DNA from: Priestia aryabhattai
Lineage (GTDB): Bacteria > Bacillota > Bacilli > Bacillales > Bacillaceae_H
Reading direction: 5' to 3'
NCBI RefSeq assembly: GCF_023715685.1
Contig: NZ_JAMBOQ010000003.1
Coordinates: forward strand, 1,011,174 to 1,075,173
DNA length: 64,000 nt
Shown: positions 16,969-24,926 of the stretch, in pieces
Numbering within the stretch: the first letter of the stretch is position 1
Layout of the letters: each line of letters begins with the position of its first letter
Program-made: the position numbers and the translations under genes
The notes under the pieces: model-generated
Told to the model about the DNA's origin: nothing
Seen by the model: only the letters and a program-made list of their open reading frames with translations
Databases searched by the model: none

Positions 16969-17094
16969 TTAAGTAATTTGTAAGAAAGACTTCTGATGAC
17001 AAAAGTAAAGAAAGATAATTAGCCATACTTGATTTAGTCTATCAGAATGAGACAATAAGTTTTACACTTATAGTTTTACTAAATTGAAGAGGGT

Positions 17095-17135
17095 AAAATT
17101 ATATTAATATGGTCAGACCATATTAATATAATTTT
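17095..17135. promoter_or_regulatory. 41-base perfect palindrome with GntR operator core
   Basis: Twenty-base arms around a central A are perfectly complementary; the core is ATATGGTCAGACCATAT. The core equals the sites at 8690 and 11928. It lies 54 bases before the NAD(P)-binding protein gene. The long AT arms could also form a cruciform or an RNA hairpin. Confidence 0.8.
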
Positions 17136-17188
17136 TATCATGATGAAATAAACACTAATTCAAACTAATTTTCAGGGGGGTTCTTTTA

Positions 17189-17824
17189 ATGAAGGTATTG
17201 GTAGTAGGAGCGAATGGTCGAGTAGGTTCGTATCTTGTTGATAAATTAGTTGAAAATGGACATTTTGTTTACGCAGGAACGAGAAGAGATAACCTCACAA
17301 GCAATTCGAGCAATATTCGTTATGTCCATATAGATTTATTAGCTAGCGCTGACGTAATAGCTGAAAATATGTATGACGCAGAAGTTATTTTCTTTGTGGC
17401 TGGTTCTAGAGGAAAAGATTTGTTAAAAATTGACTTAAATGGTGCTGTCAATGTGATGCGTGCTGCTGAAAGCAAGAACATAAAAAGATTTATTATGCTT
17501 AGTTCCGTATTTTCTCTTGAACCAGACAAGTGGGACCAGACTTTTCTAAAAGATTTAACAAACTATAATATTGCCAAACATTTTGCTGATCAATCGCTAA
17601 TTAATAATACCAAGCTAGACTATACAATCTTACAGCCTGGCGTTTTAAAAGAGGAGCCTGGATCTGGAACAATAGATGTCAATATTGATCACCCTGGTGA
17701 AAATGCTATAGAAAATGTAGTGGACACGTTAGTTCAAATTGTACAAGATCGTAATACTATTGGAAAAGTCATCACAATGAAAGATGGTAAAACTCCTATA
17801 GCAGAAGCCTTGCGAAATTTATAA
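17189..17824 (+). CDS. NAD(P)-binding Rossmann protein, NmrA/YwnB-like
   Basis: 211 residues. The N-terminus MKVLVVGANGRVGSYLVDKL is the GxxGxxG nucleotide site of atypical SDRs of the NAD(P)H-binding family. IFFVAGSRGKDL, MLSSVFSLEP, YNIAKHFADQSL and YTILQPGVL are the conserved later strands; the Y-x-x-x-K motif is present as YNIAK. Such proteins act as quinone or flavin reductases or as redox-sensing regulators. Its start follows GGGGGG. The operator at 17095 puts it in the proposed GntR regulon although the OYE/SDR pair lies between. Confidence 0.8.
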   Translation: MKVLVVGANGRVGSYLVDKLVENGHFVYAGTRRDNLTSNSSNIRYVHIDLLASADVIAENMYDAEVIFFVAGSRGKDLLKIDLNGAVNVMRAAESKNIKRFIMLSSVFSLEPDKWDQTFLKDLTNYNIAKHFADQSLINNTKLDYTILQPGVLKEEPGSGTIDVNIDHPGENAIENVVDTLVQIVQDRNTIGKVITMKDGKTPIAEALRNL

Positions 17825-17926
17825 GAATAGCTTTTCTAGGTTCTAATCAAATAAAACGAGCCTGAATTAAAAAACCTGATTACCGTTAAATAGACTATAT
17901 ATAACTTAAAGGAGATTGAGGAGAAA

Positions 17927-18301
17927 ATGAGCAAAACACCAATAAAAGATTCCGATGAGATCATTACAGTAGTGAATAAGTATATTGAAGGCCTTATTTC
18001 AGGTGACAAAGAAGTAGTAAAGCAAGCTTTTCATAAAGATGCAACTATGTACGGTTACAACACAACTGATGGCTTTCTAGGAGGATCTATTAATAACTTA
18101 TGGGGATTTATGGATAAAGCTGGTCCTGCAAAGAATCTGAAATCAAGAGTTGATATTCTAGATGTTGAAGGAACAATTGCTTCTGTTCGTGTAAGTTTAG
18201 AAAACGATGCATATGGTGAATCATACACTGATTTTCATCAATTACTTAAACTAGATGGTGAATGGATCATTATTTCAAAACTATTCCACCTTCACTCGTG
18301 A
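17927..18301 (+). CDS. Putative lumazine-binding/NTF2-like protein
   Basis: 124 residues with the cone-shaped NTF2-like pattern: a long helix (IITVVNKYIEGLISGDKEVVKQAFHKDATMYGY), then beta strands ending in DFHQLLKLDGEWIIISKLFHLH. This matches the putative lumazine-binding domain group (Lumazine_bd_2), small enzymes or carriers of unknown ligand. ATG follows AAAGGAGATTGAGGAG. It is 102 bases downstream of the Rossmann protein in the same direction and ends at a strong terminator, so the pair may be one unit. Confidence 0.75.
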   Translation: MSKTPIKDSDEIITVVNKYIEGLISGDKEVVKQAFHKDATMYGYNTTDGFLGGSINNLWGFMDKAGPAKNLKSRVDILDVEGTIASVRVSLENDAYGESYTDFHQLLKLDGEWIIISKLFHLHS

Positions 18302-18325
18302 AAAATAGTTTCTAAGAGGAGTGAT

Positions 18326-18365
18326 AAGCCCGTTAAAACTTGCTTTCTGCAGATTTAACGGGCTT
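18326..18365 (+). terminator. Terminator after the NTF2-like gene
   Basis: Perfect 12-base stem AAGCCCGTTAAA with its complement, 16-base loop, then a T-rich tail. Confidence 0.85.
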
Positions 18366-18628
18366 GTTATTTTATTTAGCTTATGTAAATCTTGATAACA
18401 TTAGATATAAAATACAATTTTTGGTTAAATAAATATGAAAAGTATGGAAATGTGGAGGAGGAAAATATTGATTTACCTAGTATGGAAATTTTTCTGTTCT
18501 ACCCCATTTTTAATCTAGGCTTATTTTAAAGGATGAGGCAATAAAAACTCTTTAAATTATAATTACTAGAACTTAAATCTTATCAAAAAAAGAGAAGTTT
18601 AAATTTAATTTATTAAGGAGATGGGAAT

Positions 18629-18748
18629 ATGAATAATCAAAATTTAACACTACATACGGACAAATATCAGTTAAATATGGTCTATGCACACTGGAAGCTA
18701 AATCGTCACAATAATGTACGGGTATTTGATACATATTTCTTCATTTAA
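18629..18748 (+). pseudogene. pncB: 5' fragment of nicotinate phosphoribosyltransferase
   Basis: A 39-codon frame after AAGGAGATGGG encodes LTLHTDKYQLNMVYAHW and VRVFDTYFFI, which matches the N-terminus of nicotinate phosphoribosyltransferase (normally close to 490 residues), then stops. Nothing of the remaining enzyme follows: the next bases are AT-rich, then the GTCCGTAAACGTATACTTT motif and a terminator. It is a decapitated remnant with its own ribosome binding site still in place, so a short peptide may still be made. Confidence 0.7.
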
Positions 18749-18774
18749 TATTTTGAAACAGAATCAAATATAAC

Positions 18775-18793
18775 GTCCGTAAACGTATACTTT
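18775..18793 (-). repeat. Short motif shared with 24858 and 63565
   Basis: Plus strand GTCCGTAAACGTATACTTT. The minus-strand reading AAAGTATACGTTTACGGAC recurs at 24866-24884 and, with one change, at 63566-63584. All three lie beside gene remnants. Confidence 0.6.
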
Positions 18794-18808
18794 ATTGAAC
18801 ACTCCTTG

Positions 18809-18830
18809 AGCACCAATGGGGTGCTTTTTT
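18809..18830 (+). terminator. Short terminator
   Basis: AGCACC/GGTGCT stem with a 5-base loop and T-run, directly after the motif at 18775. Confidence 0.65.
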
Positions 18831-18949
18831 AATTTGTTCTGGAAAAATCCATTGCGTAAAGTGAATTTTTTATGAACTAAAGGGTTTAAGACTTACAAGC
18901 AAGAATTTTCCTTATAAGTAATCTTAAATTAGATGATAAGGAGAAATAT

Positions 18950-19714
18950 ATGAAGCTTTATGGTGATTTTCAAAAAGAAGATTGGTTGAAGGTACTTCGT
19001 ATACCAGAGAAAAACGTACCTGGCTCATTTATTATTCATGGAGAATGGGGATTTGAGGATAACTTAAACTTATGGAGAGAGATCTTATGTGAAGAGCTTC
19101 TTGTACCTAAATGGAACACTTTAGTTGGAAAATATAAAAACCTAAATATAGGATATGCAAATGTATATGGAAGTCCTATGGCGTCTAATATTGTACATCA
19201 GTTTGCCTGTAGTGGTACTGAAATATTTATACAAACTGGCTACTTTGGTGGACTATCTTCAGAAGTTAGATATGGGGACATCCTAATTGTTACAGCTGCT
19301 GAAATGAAGGATGGTGTCTCTCAATGGTACTTGCCGGAACAAATAGTTGTAGAGTCAAATAAGGAATTAGTGGAAGCTGCTTGTGAATATTGTGAGAGGA
19401 AAGACTATAGATATGTTACAGGCACCGTTGTCAGTATGAGTGCTATGCTCCTTGAAACGCATGAGATGGTAAAAGAGTGGGCTTTAAAAGGTTATGATGG
19501 AGTAGATATGGAAACAGCTACTACCTTAGCAATTGCCCATAAATTCAATAAAAAGGCTATTGGTTTATTGAATTTATCGGATCATATTATAAATGGAGAT
19601 ACGTTATACTCATACACTAGGGATAGAGAGTTGATAGAGGCTGAAACGGACAAGGCTATTCGAGATGTTGCTTTATATTTAAGTGAAAAATTTAAAGGTA
19701 GACAGACACTCTAA
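18950..19714 (+). CDS. Nucleoside phosphorylase family protein
   Basis: 254 residues of the purine/uridine phosphorylase superfamily. The beta strands carry IGYANVYGSPMASNIVHQF, IFIQTGYFGGLSSEVRYGDILIV, GYDGVDMETATTLAIAHKF (the GxDMEtA ribose-binding signature) and GLLNLSDHII. It probably cleaves a nucleoside or modified nucleoside by phosphorolysis or hydrolysis. It is longer at the N-terminus (about 60 residues) than PNP or MTAN, so it is a distinct subgroup. ATG follows AAGGAGAAATAT. It opens a run of small transferase-like genes up to 22454. Confidence 0.75.
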   Translation: MKLYGDFQKEDWLKVLRIPEKNVPGSFIIHGEWGFEDNLNLWREILCEELLVPKWNTLVGKYKNLNIGYANVYGSPMASNIVHQFACSGTEIFIQTGYFGGLSSEVRYGDILIVTAAEMKDGVSQWYLPEQIVVESNKELVEAACEYCERKDYRYVTGTVVSMSAMLLETHEMVKEWALKGYDGVDMETATTLAIAHKFNKKAIGLLNLSDHIINGDTLYSYTRDRELIEAETDKAIRDVALYLSEKFKGRQTL

Positions 19715-19763
19715 ATAAGTTTTTCAAAGAATATATTTTTACTAAAGACAAAGGAGGGAAAAA

Positions 19764-20297
19764 ATGATAATAGGCAATGAAAAGTTAGAGATTCGAGAAC
19801 TTCTGGAATCGGATAAACTTTTTTTGATAAAGTGGCTAAACGACCCCCTGATCCTTCAATATTATGAAGGGCGTGACAATCCTCATGATACTGAAATGGT
19901 TAATCAAAATTTCTATCAACAAGAGGATAATGTTACATGCTGCATCATAGAGTTTGAACAAAAAGCTATTGGTTATATTCAATTCTATCCCTTAGATTCT
20001 CAAGAGAAAAAAGAATATGGATATGGCGACTTAGATGATATATATGGAACAGATCAGTTTATCGGGGAGATAGATTATTGGGACAAAGGAATTGGAACAC
20101 GCTTAATGAAATTAATGATTGATTACTTAATGTATAAGAAGCATTCAGAAAAAATTGTACTAGACCCGCAAGCATGGAACCAAAGAGCAATAGCATGTTA
20201 TGAAAAATGTGGTTTTCAAAAGGTTAAATACCTTCCCAAGCATGAATATCATGAGGGGGAACTTAGAGACTGTTGGTTAATGGAGTATAGTAAATAG
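19764..20297 (+). CDS. GNAT acetyltransferase, AAC(6')-like
   Basis: 177 residues. Sequence order and motifs resemble aminoglycoside 6'-N-acetyltransferases of the AAC(6')-Ib group: an early WLNDP, YIQFYPL, GTDQFIGE, the acetyl-CoA loop WDKGIGTRLMKLM, then LDPQAWNQRAIACYEKCGF and an acidic tail HEGELRDCWLMEY. Acetylation of an aminoglycoside is plausible but unproven. ATG follows AAAGGAGGG. It is 50 bases behind the phosphorylase and followed by a nucleotidyltransferase of resistance type. Confidence 0.8.
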   Translation: MIIGNEKLEIRELLESDKLFLIKWLNDPLILQYYEGRDNPHDTEMVNQNFYQQEDNVTCCIIEFEQKAIGYIQFYPLDSQEKKEYGYGDLDDIYGTDQFIGEIDYWDKGIGTRLMKLMIDYLMYKKHSEKIVLDPQAWNQRAIACYEKCGFQKVKYLPKHEYHEGELRDCWLMEYSK

Positions 20298-20448
20298 AGC
20301 GTATGGAATTAGTATTCTATGCGCTTTTTAATTACAGTAATACGTTTTACGTTAAGTAAATGTTTGAAAGAGGAAGACAGACTAGTCCTCTAGAAAATGA
20401 AAGGAAAGTTTTTTTATTGGAATTCATCTTAAATCTGGAGGATTACAT

Positions 20449-21015
20449 ATGTCATTTGAAAAATGTAAGTACATCACCTCTCTTTTATCTGGTTTTGACA
20501 AACCTTGGTTTTTTGCTGGCGGTTGGGCTATCGATCTTTTTATTGGCAGGGAGACAAGAACCCACGAAGATATAGAAATTGCATTATACCGAAAAGACCA
20601 ATTAAAAATAAAGGCCTATTTAAAAGAATGGGATTTCAAAAAGGTCGTTAAGGGAGAGTTCTACCTCTGGAAAAATGAATTCTTAGAGCTCCCTATTCAT
20701 GAAATACATGCTTTTAATAATAGAAATAAAGATATTATGGAAATACTCCTTAATGAAACAACTGAAGGTAACTGGCTATTTAGAAGGAATTTTAAAATAT
20801 CGTATCCTCTTAATTCATTATGGAGTTATTCTAATGAAGGTATGCCGTACTTAAATCCTGAAATTACTCTTTTATATAAAACAAAGAATACAAGGGAGAA
20901 AGATCATGATGATTTTATTACTGTTAAAGACTTTCTTAGTGAAAAACAAAAAGAATGGCTTAAGAATGTAATCACATTACAAGAGCCAAACCATAAATGG
21001 ATTGATTTATTATAG
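20449..21015 (+). CDS. Nucleotidyltransferase, aminoglycoside/lincosamide resistance type
   Basis: 188 residues. FFAGGWAIDLFIGRETRTHEDIEIALYR (residues 22-50) is the GGW-D-x-x-xGR-T-R-H-D/E-D signature of small Nt-transferases related to LinB and to the Aminoglyc_resit family; in this protein the usual D-x-D metal pair reads EDIEI. The C-terminal half shows LNPEITLLYKTKNTREKDHDDF, also typical. It would add a nucleotide to a drug hydroxyl if active, but many chromosomal homologues have unknown substrates. ATG follows CTGGAGGATTACAT. Confidence 0.75.
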   Translation: MSFEKCKYITSLLSGFDKPWFFAGGWAIDLFIGRETRTHEDIEIALYRKDQLKIKAYLKEWDFKKVVKGEFYLWKNEFLELPIHEIHAFNNRNKDIMEILLNETTEGNWLFRRNFKISYPLNSLWSYSNEGMPYLNPEITLLYKTKNTREKDHDDFITVKDFLSEKQKEWLKNVITLQEPNHKWIDLL

Positions 21016-21080
21016 TAATTGAAAAAGGATTACTACTAAGAGTGAGCTAAAGGTATATCTCAAAACTGGGGGGCATTGGC

Positions 21081-21602
21081 ATGTTAGGATTAGAACGTGG
21101 TTTAGTAAAACTCGAACCTTATGATTATAATTGGCTTATATTATTTGATAAGGAGAGGGAGTTACTATCTTCTCAATTAAAAGGGCTTATTATAAAAATT
21201 GAACACGTCGGAAGTACATCAATTGAAGGCCTCTTTGCTAAACCAATCATTGATATTGCGATTGGTGTTAGTTCTTTGGATAAGGTTATAAAAATAAGAG
21301 AAAAAGTAAAGGGAATTGGATACCTTGAGGTTCCCGTAAGTATAGATGGCAAACACGTATTTGCAAAGAATAAAGAAAATAAGATCACTCATTTTTTACA
21401 TATAATGATATATAATCATGATTTATGGAAGGATCAAATTTCCTTCAGAGATTATTTAAGGTCCTTTCCAGATGCAAAGATGGAGTATGTAAAACTAAAA
21501 GAAGAACTTACAAATAAATATCCTAATGATGTTGTTTCATACACAAATGAAAAAAAGGAGTTTATGGACAACATATTAAAAAGGGCAAAGGAATTGGGAT
21601 GA
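21081..21602 (+). CDS. GrpB family protein (UPF0157)
   Basis: 173 residues with the nucleotidyltransferase-like GrpB signature IEHVGSTSIEGLFAKPIIDIAIGV (residues 34-57), then THFLHIMIYNHDLWKDQISFRDYLR. GrpB proteins share a polymerase-beta-like fold and some are fused to dephospho-CoA kinase; the reaction is unknown. The stop overlaps the next ATG by four bases (ATGA), so the two are translationally coupled. Confidence 0.85.
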   Translation: MLGLERGLVKLEPYDYNWLILFDKERELLSSQLKGLIIKIEHVGSTSIEGLFAKPIIDIAIGVSSLDKVIKIREKVKGIGYLEVPVSIDGKHVFAKNKENKITHFLHIMIYNHDLWKDQISFRDYLRSFPDAKMEYVKLKEELTNKYPNDVVSYTNEKKEFMDNILKRAKELG

Positions 21603-22009
21603 AAGAAATTAATTCTATTAGGATTGATCCAACAATAAAAAGGCTGTTATCTTATGCGACTTCAGAAGAGAAGATTGATGAAGAATATAATAAATACATT
21701 TGTTCGCCAAACCGAAAATTATATAGTGGTGGAGTTAATGGAGAAATAATTAGTTGTATAGGAGTTGAAATTCATAATTCCAGAGATGGTGTAATAAAAC
21801 ACATTGCTGTTTTACCAAAAGAAAGAGGAAGTGGAATGGGAAGTAGCATGATTAGATTTATCTGTAAGGAACATAATCTAAATTCAATTTCGGCTGAGAC
21901 CGATAAAGATGCAGTATTGTTTTATGCTAACTTTGGTTTTCGCATAACTAGCTTGGGTGAAAAGTATCCTGGAGTGGAACGCTTTTTATGTGAGCTTGAT
22001 TTGAAATGA
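21599..22009 (+). CDS. GNAT-family N-acetyltransferase
   Basis: 136 residues. The acetyl-CoA binding site is IKHIAVLPKERGSGMGSSMIRFI (residues 61-83), followed by SAETDKDAVLFYANFGFRI. It overlaps grpB-like by 4 bases, so they are made together. Acceptor unknown. Confidence 0.8.
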   Translation: MKEINSIRIDPTIKRLLSYATSEEKIDEEYNKYICSPNRKLYSGGVNGEIISCIGVEIHNSRDGVIKHIAVLPKERGSGMGSSMIRFICKEHNLNSISAETDKDAVLFYANFGFRITSLGEKYPGVERFLCELDLK

Positions 22010-22112
22010 ATTCTTTAAGGTGACTTAGTGCCAGTAATGTCTGTTATGGTAACTTATAAATAATGATAGTAGTAAAACTAGGAATAATGATTTTTTAAAG
22101 GAGAGATCCTTC

Positions 22113-22454
22113 TTGTTAGAAAATTATCTTGGTAAAGAGGTAGTTGTAAAAGTAGATAGACCTTTGGGGTCAAAGCATCCAACGTATAATTATATTTATC
22201 CTTTGAATTATGGTTACATCCCTGGAACAAAGGCTACCGATGGCGAAGAGGTTGATGCTTATATATTAGGGGAAGCTCATTCTTTAGACCAATATAAAGG
22301 CATTGTAATAGGGATAGTACACAGAAAAAACAATATAGAAGATAAGCTTATTGTATCTAATAAAAGCTTTTCTTTAGAAGAGATTCAACAAGTCTTACAC
22401 TTTCAGGAGCAGTACTTTAATACCGAAATTATTATGAACAGAGGCTTCTTATAA
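22113..22454 (+). CDS. Inorganic-pyrophosphatase-like protein
   Basis: 113 residues from TTG, with AAAGGAGAG upstream. The order VKVDRPLGSKHPTYNYIYPLNYGYIPGTKATDGEEVDAYILGE follows the family I pyrophosphatase core (the YPxNYGyiP and D-G-D-E-x-D-a segments), but the usual second acidic cluster is reduced and the protein is much shorter than the 170-180 residue enzyme. It resembles the small stand-alone pyrophosphatase-like proteins of Firmicutes; true pyrophosphatase activity is uncertain. Confidence 0.7.
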   Translation: MLENYLGKEVVVKVDRPLGSKHPTYNYIYPLNYGYIPGTKATDGEEVDAYILGEAHSLDQYKGIVIGIVHRKNNIEDKLIVSNKSFSLEEIQQVLHFQEQYFNTEIIMNRGFL

Positions 22455-22468
22455 GGAGTCTTTTTTTA
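22442..22468 (+). terminator. Terminator overlapping the stop codon
   Basis: GGCTTCTT/AAGGAGTC with a T-run, using the last codons of the gene at 22113. Confidence 0.55.
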
Positions 22469-22470
22469 TT

Positions 22471-22505
22471 AATACCGATAAAATTATATAAGTAAATAAG
22501 AACTT
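22471..22505 (+). repeat. Dispersed boundary motif, weaker copy
   Basis: TACCGATAAAATT then ATATAAGTAAATAAGAACTT. It resembles the copy at 47261, which has TTCGATAAAATT, and sits in the same place, immediately after a terminator. Confidence 0.35.
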
Positions 22506-22558
22506 ACTTTTGTTCTTTTTATTGTTTTATCATTTACACTTAGTGACTGTACAAATAC

Positions 22559-22594
22559 AAGAAAAGCCCTCAAAATTAATTGAGGGCTTTTCTT
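22559..22594. terminator. Strong isolated terminator hairpin
   Basis: Perfect 13-base stem AAGAAAAGCCCTC with its complement. The gene it serves is not clear; no ORF lies between 22454 and it. Confidence 0.7.
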
Positions 22595-22710
22595 ACATGT
22601 GTGGTTGATCATAGCTGCATTTAATAGTTGATAAAAGTGAAATATATACATGTACATATATAAAATATAGTATTAGGTTATAATTTGTCCAGTCAAAAGG
22701 TAAGCAAAAT

Positions 22711-22755
22711 AAAAAGCTATCTCTGCACTGGCACGTGATGTAGAGATAGCCTTTT
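22711..22755 (-). terminator. Terminator of the truncated csp gene
   Basis: AGCTATCTCT/AGAGATAGC stem with T-runs on both sides; it begins right at the minus-strand stop codon. Confidence 0.75.
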
Positions 22756-22870
22756 AAAGGGTCTCCCCTTGGATAGCTGAGAAGTGAACAAACACATCTT
22801 CTCCACCTTCACGCTCGATAAATCCAAAACCTTTGTCACCATTAAACCATTTCACTTTACCTTGTTCCAT
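22754..22870 (-). pseudogene. Truncated cold-shock protein, 38 codons
   Basis: The minus strand has GGAGGAAGTAAAA then ATG and encodes the first half of a CspA/CspB-type protein: [19 protein letters not shown] with RNP1 (KGFGFI) and [11 protein letters not shown] with RNP2 (VFVHF). It stops after GETL, whereas normal Csp proteins continue to 65-70 residues. The terminator starts at once. Both RNA-binding motifs are intact, but strands 4 and 5 of the OB barrel are missing. It is most likely a deletion remnant; a functional mini-Csp cannot be excluded. Confidence 0.75.
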
Positions 22871-23039
22871 TTTTACTTCCTCCTACAATATAGAAAATAA
22901 ACTAGATGATAATTAAATCTAGCTTATTTTCTATATTATCTGAATGAAGGTATTTTAAACTTAAATTATTATATTGATTGATCTTTGGAGTTAGTATAGT
23001 TTTATGGACACCATTTAATTAAGTCTTTTATTGTTCCAA

Positions 23040-23315
23040 ATGGAACGTAAACGTGCAGGCAAAAAATACAATGATGATTTTAAGAAAACCATTGTGGATT
23101 TATCCTATGCGGGAAACTCGGTTAAAGATTTAAGCAGCGAATATGGCGTCTCAGAAGTAATAATCTATAAATGAGCGAAGGCATTTAAGCCTATCAATTC
23201 AGAAGAAGGCTCTCCAACGCCGAAAGAATTAGCTGAGATTCAGAAGGAAAACCTTCCGTTAAAACATGAATTAGATATTCTAAAAAAGGCTATGGCCATA
23301 TCCGCGAAAAAGTAA
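23040..23315 (+). pseudogene. IS3-family transposase OrfA remnant
   Basis: A 92-codon frame reads as an IS3/IS150-type OrfA: KRAGKKYNDDFKKTIVDL, then the helix-turn-helix YAGNSVKDLSSEYGVSEVIIYK, and a terminal leucine-rich segment EIQKENLPLKHELDILKKAMA. TGA at 23172-23174 stands where these proteins have tryptophan. No OrfB follows; nrnB begins 100 bases later. It is a dead remnant. Confidence 0.8.
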
Positions 23316-23414
23316 TAGAAGCAGAGCTCCACCATTATAGCGCTCTTCAGTAATCTAAAGCTTTAATGATTAAAAACCTTTCTCTCGTATCATAATAATT
23401 TCGAGGTGAAAGAC

Positions 23415-24605
23415 ATGTATAAATTGTTATCACATACGGATTTAGATGGAGTTGGATGCGGAATTTTAGCAAAGTTAGCTTTTGGAGACCGAATAAAAAT
23501 TCGTTATAACTCTATTGCATCACTTAACCGTGAAGTAGAATGGTTTTTAGAAAATGAAGAAAGAAACACACATTTATTTATTACAGATTTATCAGTAAAC
23601 GAAGAGAATGAAAAAAGACTTGAAGAATTTTACCAAACAGGAGGAAAAGTCCAACTGCTTGACCATCACAAAACAGCTCTTCATTTTAACGAATATGAAT
23701 GGGGACACGTTATCGTGGAAGATAACGAAGGAAATTTAGCCTCAGGAACGTCCTTGTTTTATGAATATCTTATAGAAAATGAGCTTATACAGACTTCAGA
23801 TGCTGTTAATGAATTTGTAGAACTAGTAAGACAGTATGATACTTGGGAATGGGAAAAGAACAATAACCAAGAGGCACATAGGCTAAATGCCCTCTTCTTT
23901 TTAATATCTATTGACGAGTTTGAAGAAAAAATGGTTAACAGGCTTCAAAACAATGACCACTTCTTTTTTGACGAGTTTGAACAAAAGATATTAGATATGG
24001 AAGAAGATAAAGTAGAGCGTTATATTCGTCGAAAAAGACGAGAATTGGTGCAAACCTCTATAGGTGACTATTTAGCAGGAATTGTGTACGCGGAATCGTA
24101 TCATTCAGAACTTGGAAATGAATTAGGAAAAGAATATCCTCATCTTGATTACATTGCCATGTTGAATATGGGAGGAAAGAGAATTAGTCTTCGAACTATT
24201 CATGATCATGTCGATGTATCGGAAGTTGCTGGTCACTATGGAGGCGGAGGTCATGCCAAAGCTGCTGGATGTTCTTTAACTAATGAGGCTTATAACCAGT
24301 TTGTAACGGATACATTTCATCTGGATCCTGTGCGAGAGGATGCAAAGAGAAACCGATATAATTTAAAAGAATCTTCATATGGTTCTCTCTACGAGACTCA
24401 AAATGAGGATATGTTCCTTATTTCTCTACAGAATGAGGATGAATGGATTGTTGAAAATAGCAAAGGATTATCAATTCATACATTTAAAAGTTTTAAGGAA
24501 GCCGAAACCTTTTTAAAAAGGAATTATGCAGCTTGGTTAGTAAGAGATGATATCTTTGTAAAATATTTACTAAAGTATATAAAGAAACTAAAGCAGGGAG
24601 AATAA
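23415..24605 (+). CDS. nrnB: NanoRNase NrnB, DHH phosphoesterase
   Basis: 396 residues, close to B. subtilis NrnB (YngD, 399 residues) over its whole length. It removes nucleotides from very short RNAs. Motifs: SHTDLDGVGCG (residues 6-16), FITDLSVNEEN, the DHH motif LLDHHKTALH, and the DHHA1 C-terminal GHYGGGGHAKAAGC. ATG 23415 is chosen over GTG 23406 because GAGGTGA sits correctly for it. It is a stand-alone core gene inside an otherwise decayed stretch. Confidence 0.92.
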   Translation: MYKLLSHTDLDGVGCGILAKLAFGDRIKIRYNSIASLNREVEWFLENEERNTHLFITDLSVNEENEKRLEEFYQTGGKVQLLDHHKTALHFNEYEWGHVIVEDNEGNLASGTSLFYEYLIENELIQTSDAVNEFVELVRQYDTWEWEKNNNQEAHRLNALFFLISIDEFEEKMVNRLQNNDHFFFDEFEQKILDMEEDKVERYIRRKRRELVQTSIGDYLAGIVYAESYHSELGNELGKEYPHLDYIAMLNMGGKRISLRTIHDHVDVSEVAGHYGGGGHAKAAGCSLTNEAYNQFVTDTFHLDPVREDAKRNRYNLKESSYGSLYETQNEDMFLISLQNEDEWIVENSKGLSIHTFKSFKEAETFLKRNYAAWLVRDDIFVKYLLKYIKKLKQGE

Positions 24606-24635
24606 GCACCAATACATGTTTTAATAATTTAATGT

Positions 24636-24828
24636 ATGAAAGATTTAGTAGAAGGAATACAATTAAAGATGGGCTGAATGAAGCTATAGTAAATGAATCT
24701 ATAAAAGATAATTATAAGGTTCTATCCGATTTAATGGTTATTGGACATCAGGAATAAATTTAGTGAAGAATATGATGTTTGGGAAGTCAATGAAAAGGAT
24801 TTTAAAGAAAAAATAAAGCCTGTTTGAT
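24636..24828 (+). pseudogene. Possible frameshifted remnant of a small gene
   Basis: Coding-like peptides appear in two frames: NEAIVNESIKDNYKVLSDLMVIGHQE (24674-24757) then FSEEYDVWEVNEKDFKEKIKPV after a frame change, ending at a terminator. The composition looks like a small intracellular protein broken by an indel. I do not recognise the family. Confidence 0.35.
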
Positions 24829-24853
24829 TTTTTATATCAAGCAGGCTTTATTT
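24811..24853 (+). terminator. Terminator
   Basis: AAATAAAGCCTG...CAGGCTTTATTT stem with a T-run, at the end of the possible remnant. Confidence 0.8.
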
Positions 24854-24857
24854 TTTC

Positions 24858-24884
24858 TTCTGGAAAAGTATACGTTTACGGACG
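24858..24884 (+). repeat. Motif copy TTCTGGAAAAG plus TATACGTTTACGGAC
   Basis: The right half equals the motif at 18775 (opposite strand) and is nearly equal to 63565. The left half TTCTGGAAAAG resembles the left part of the boundary motif at 30637. Confidence 0.55.
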
Positions 24885-24926
24885 ATATATTTAAATCTAT
24901 TACAAGATGTTAAAGTTTAACAAAAT

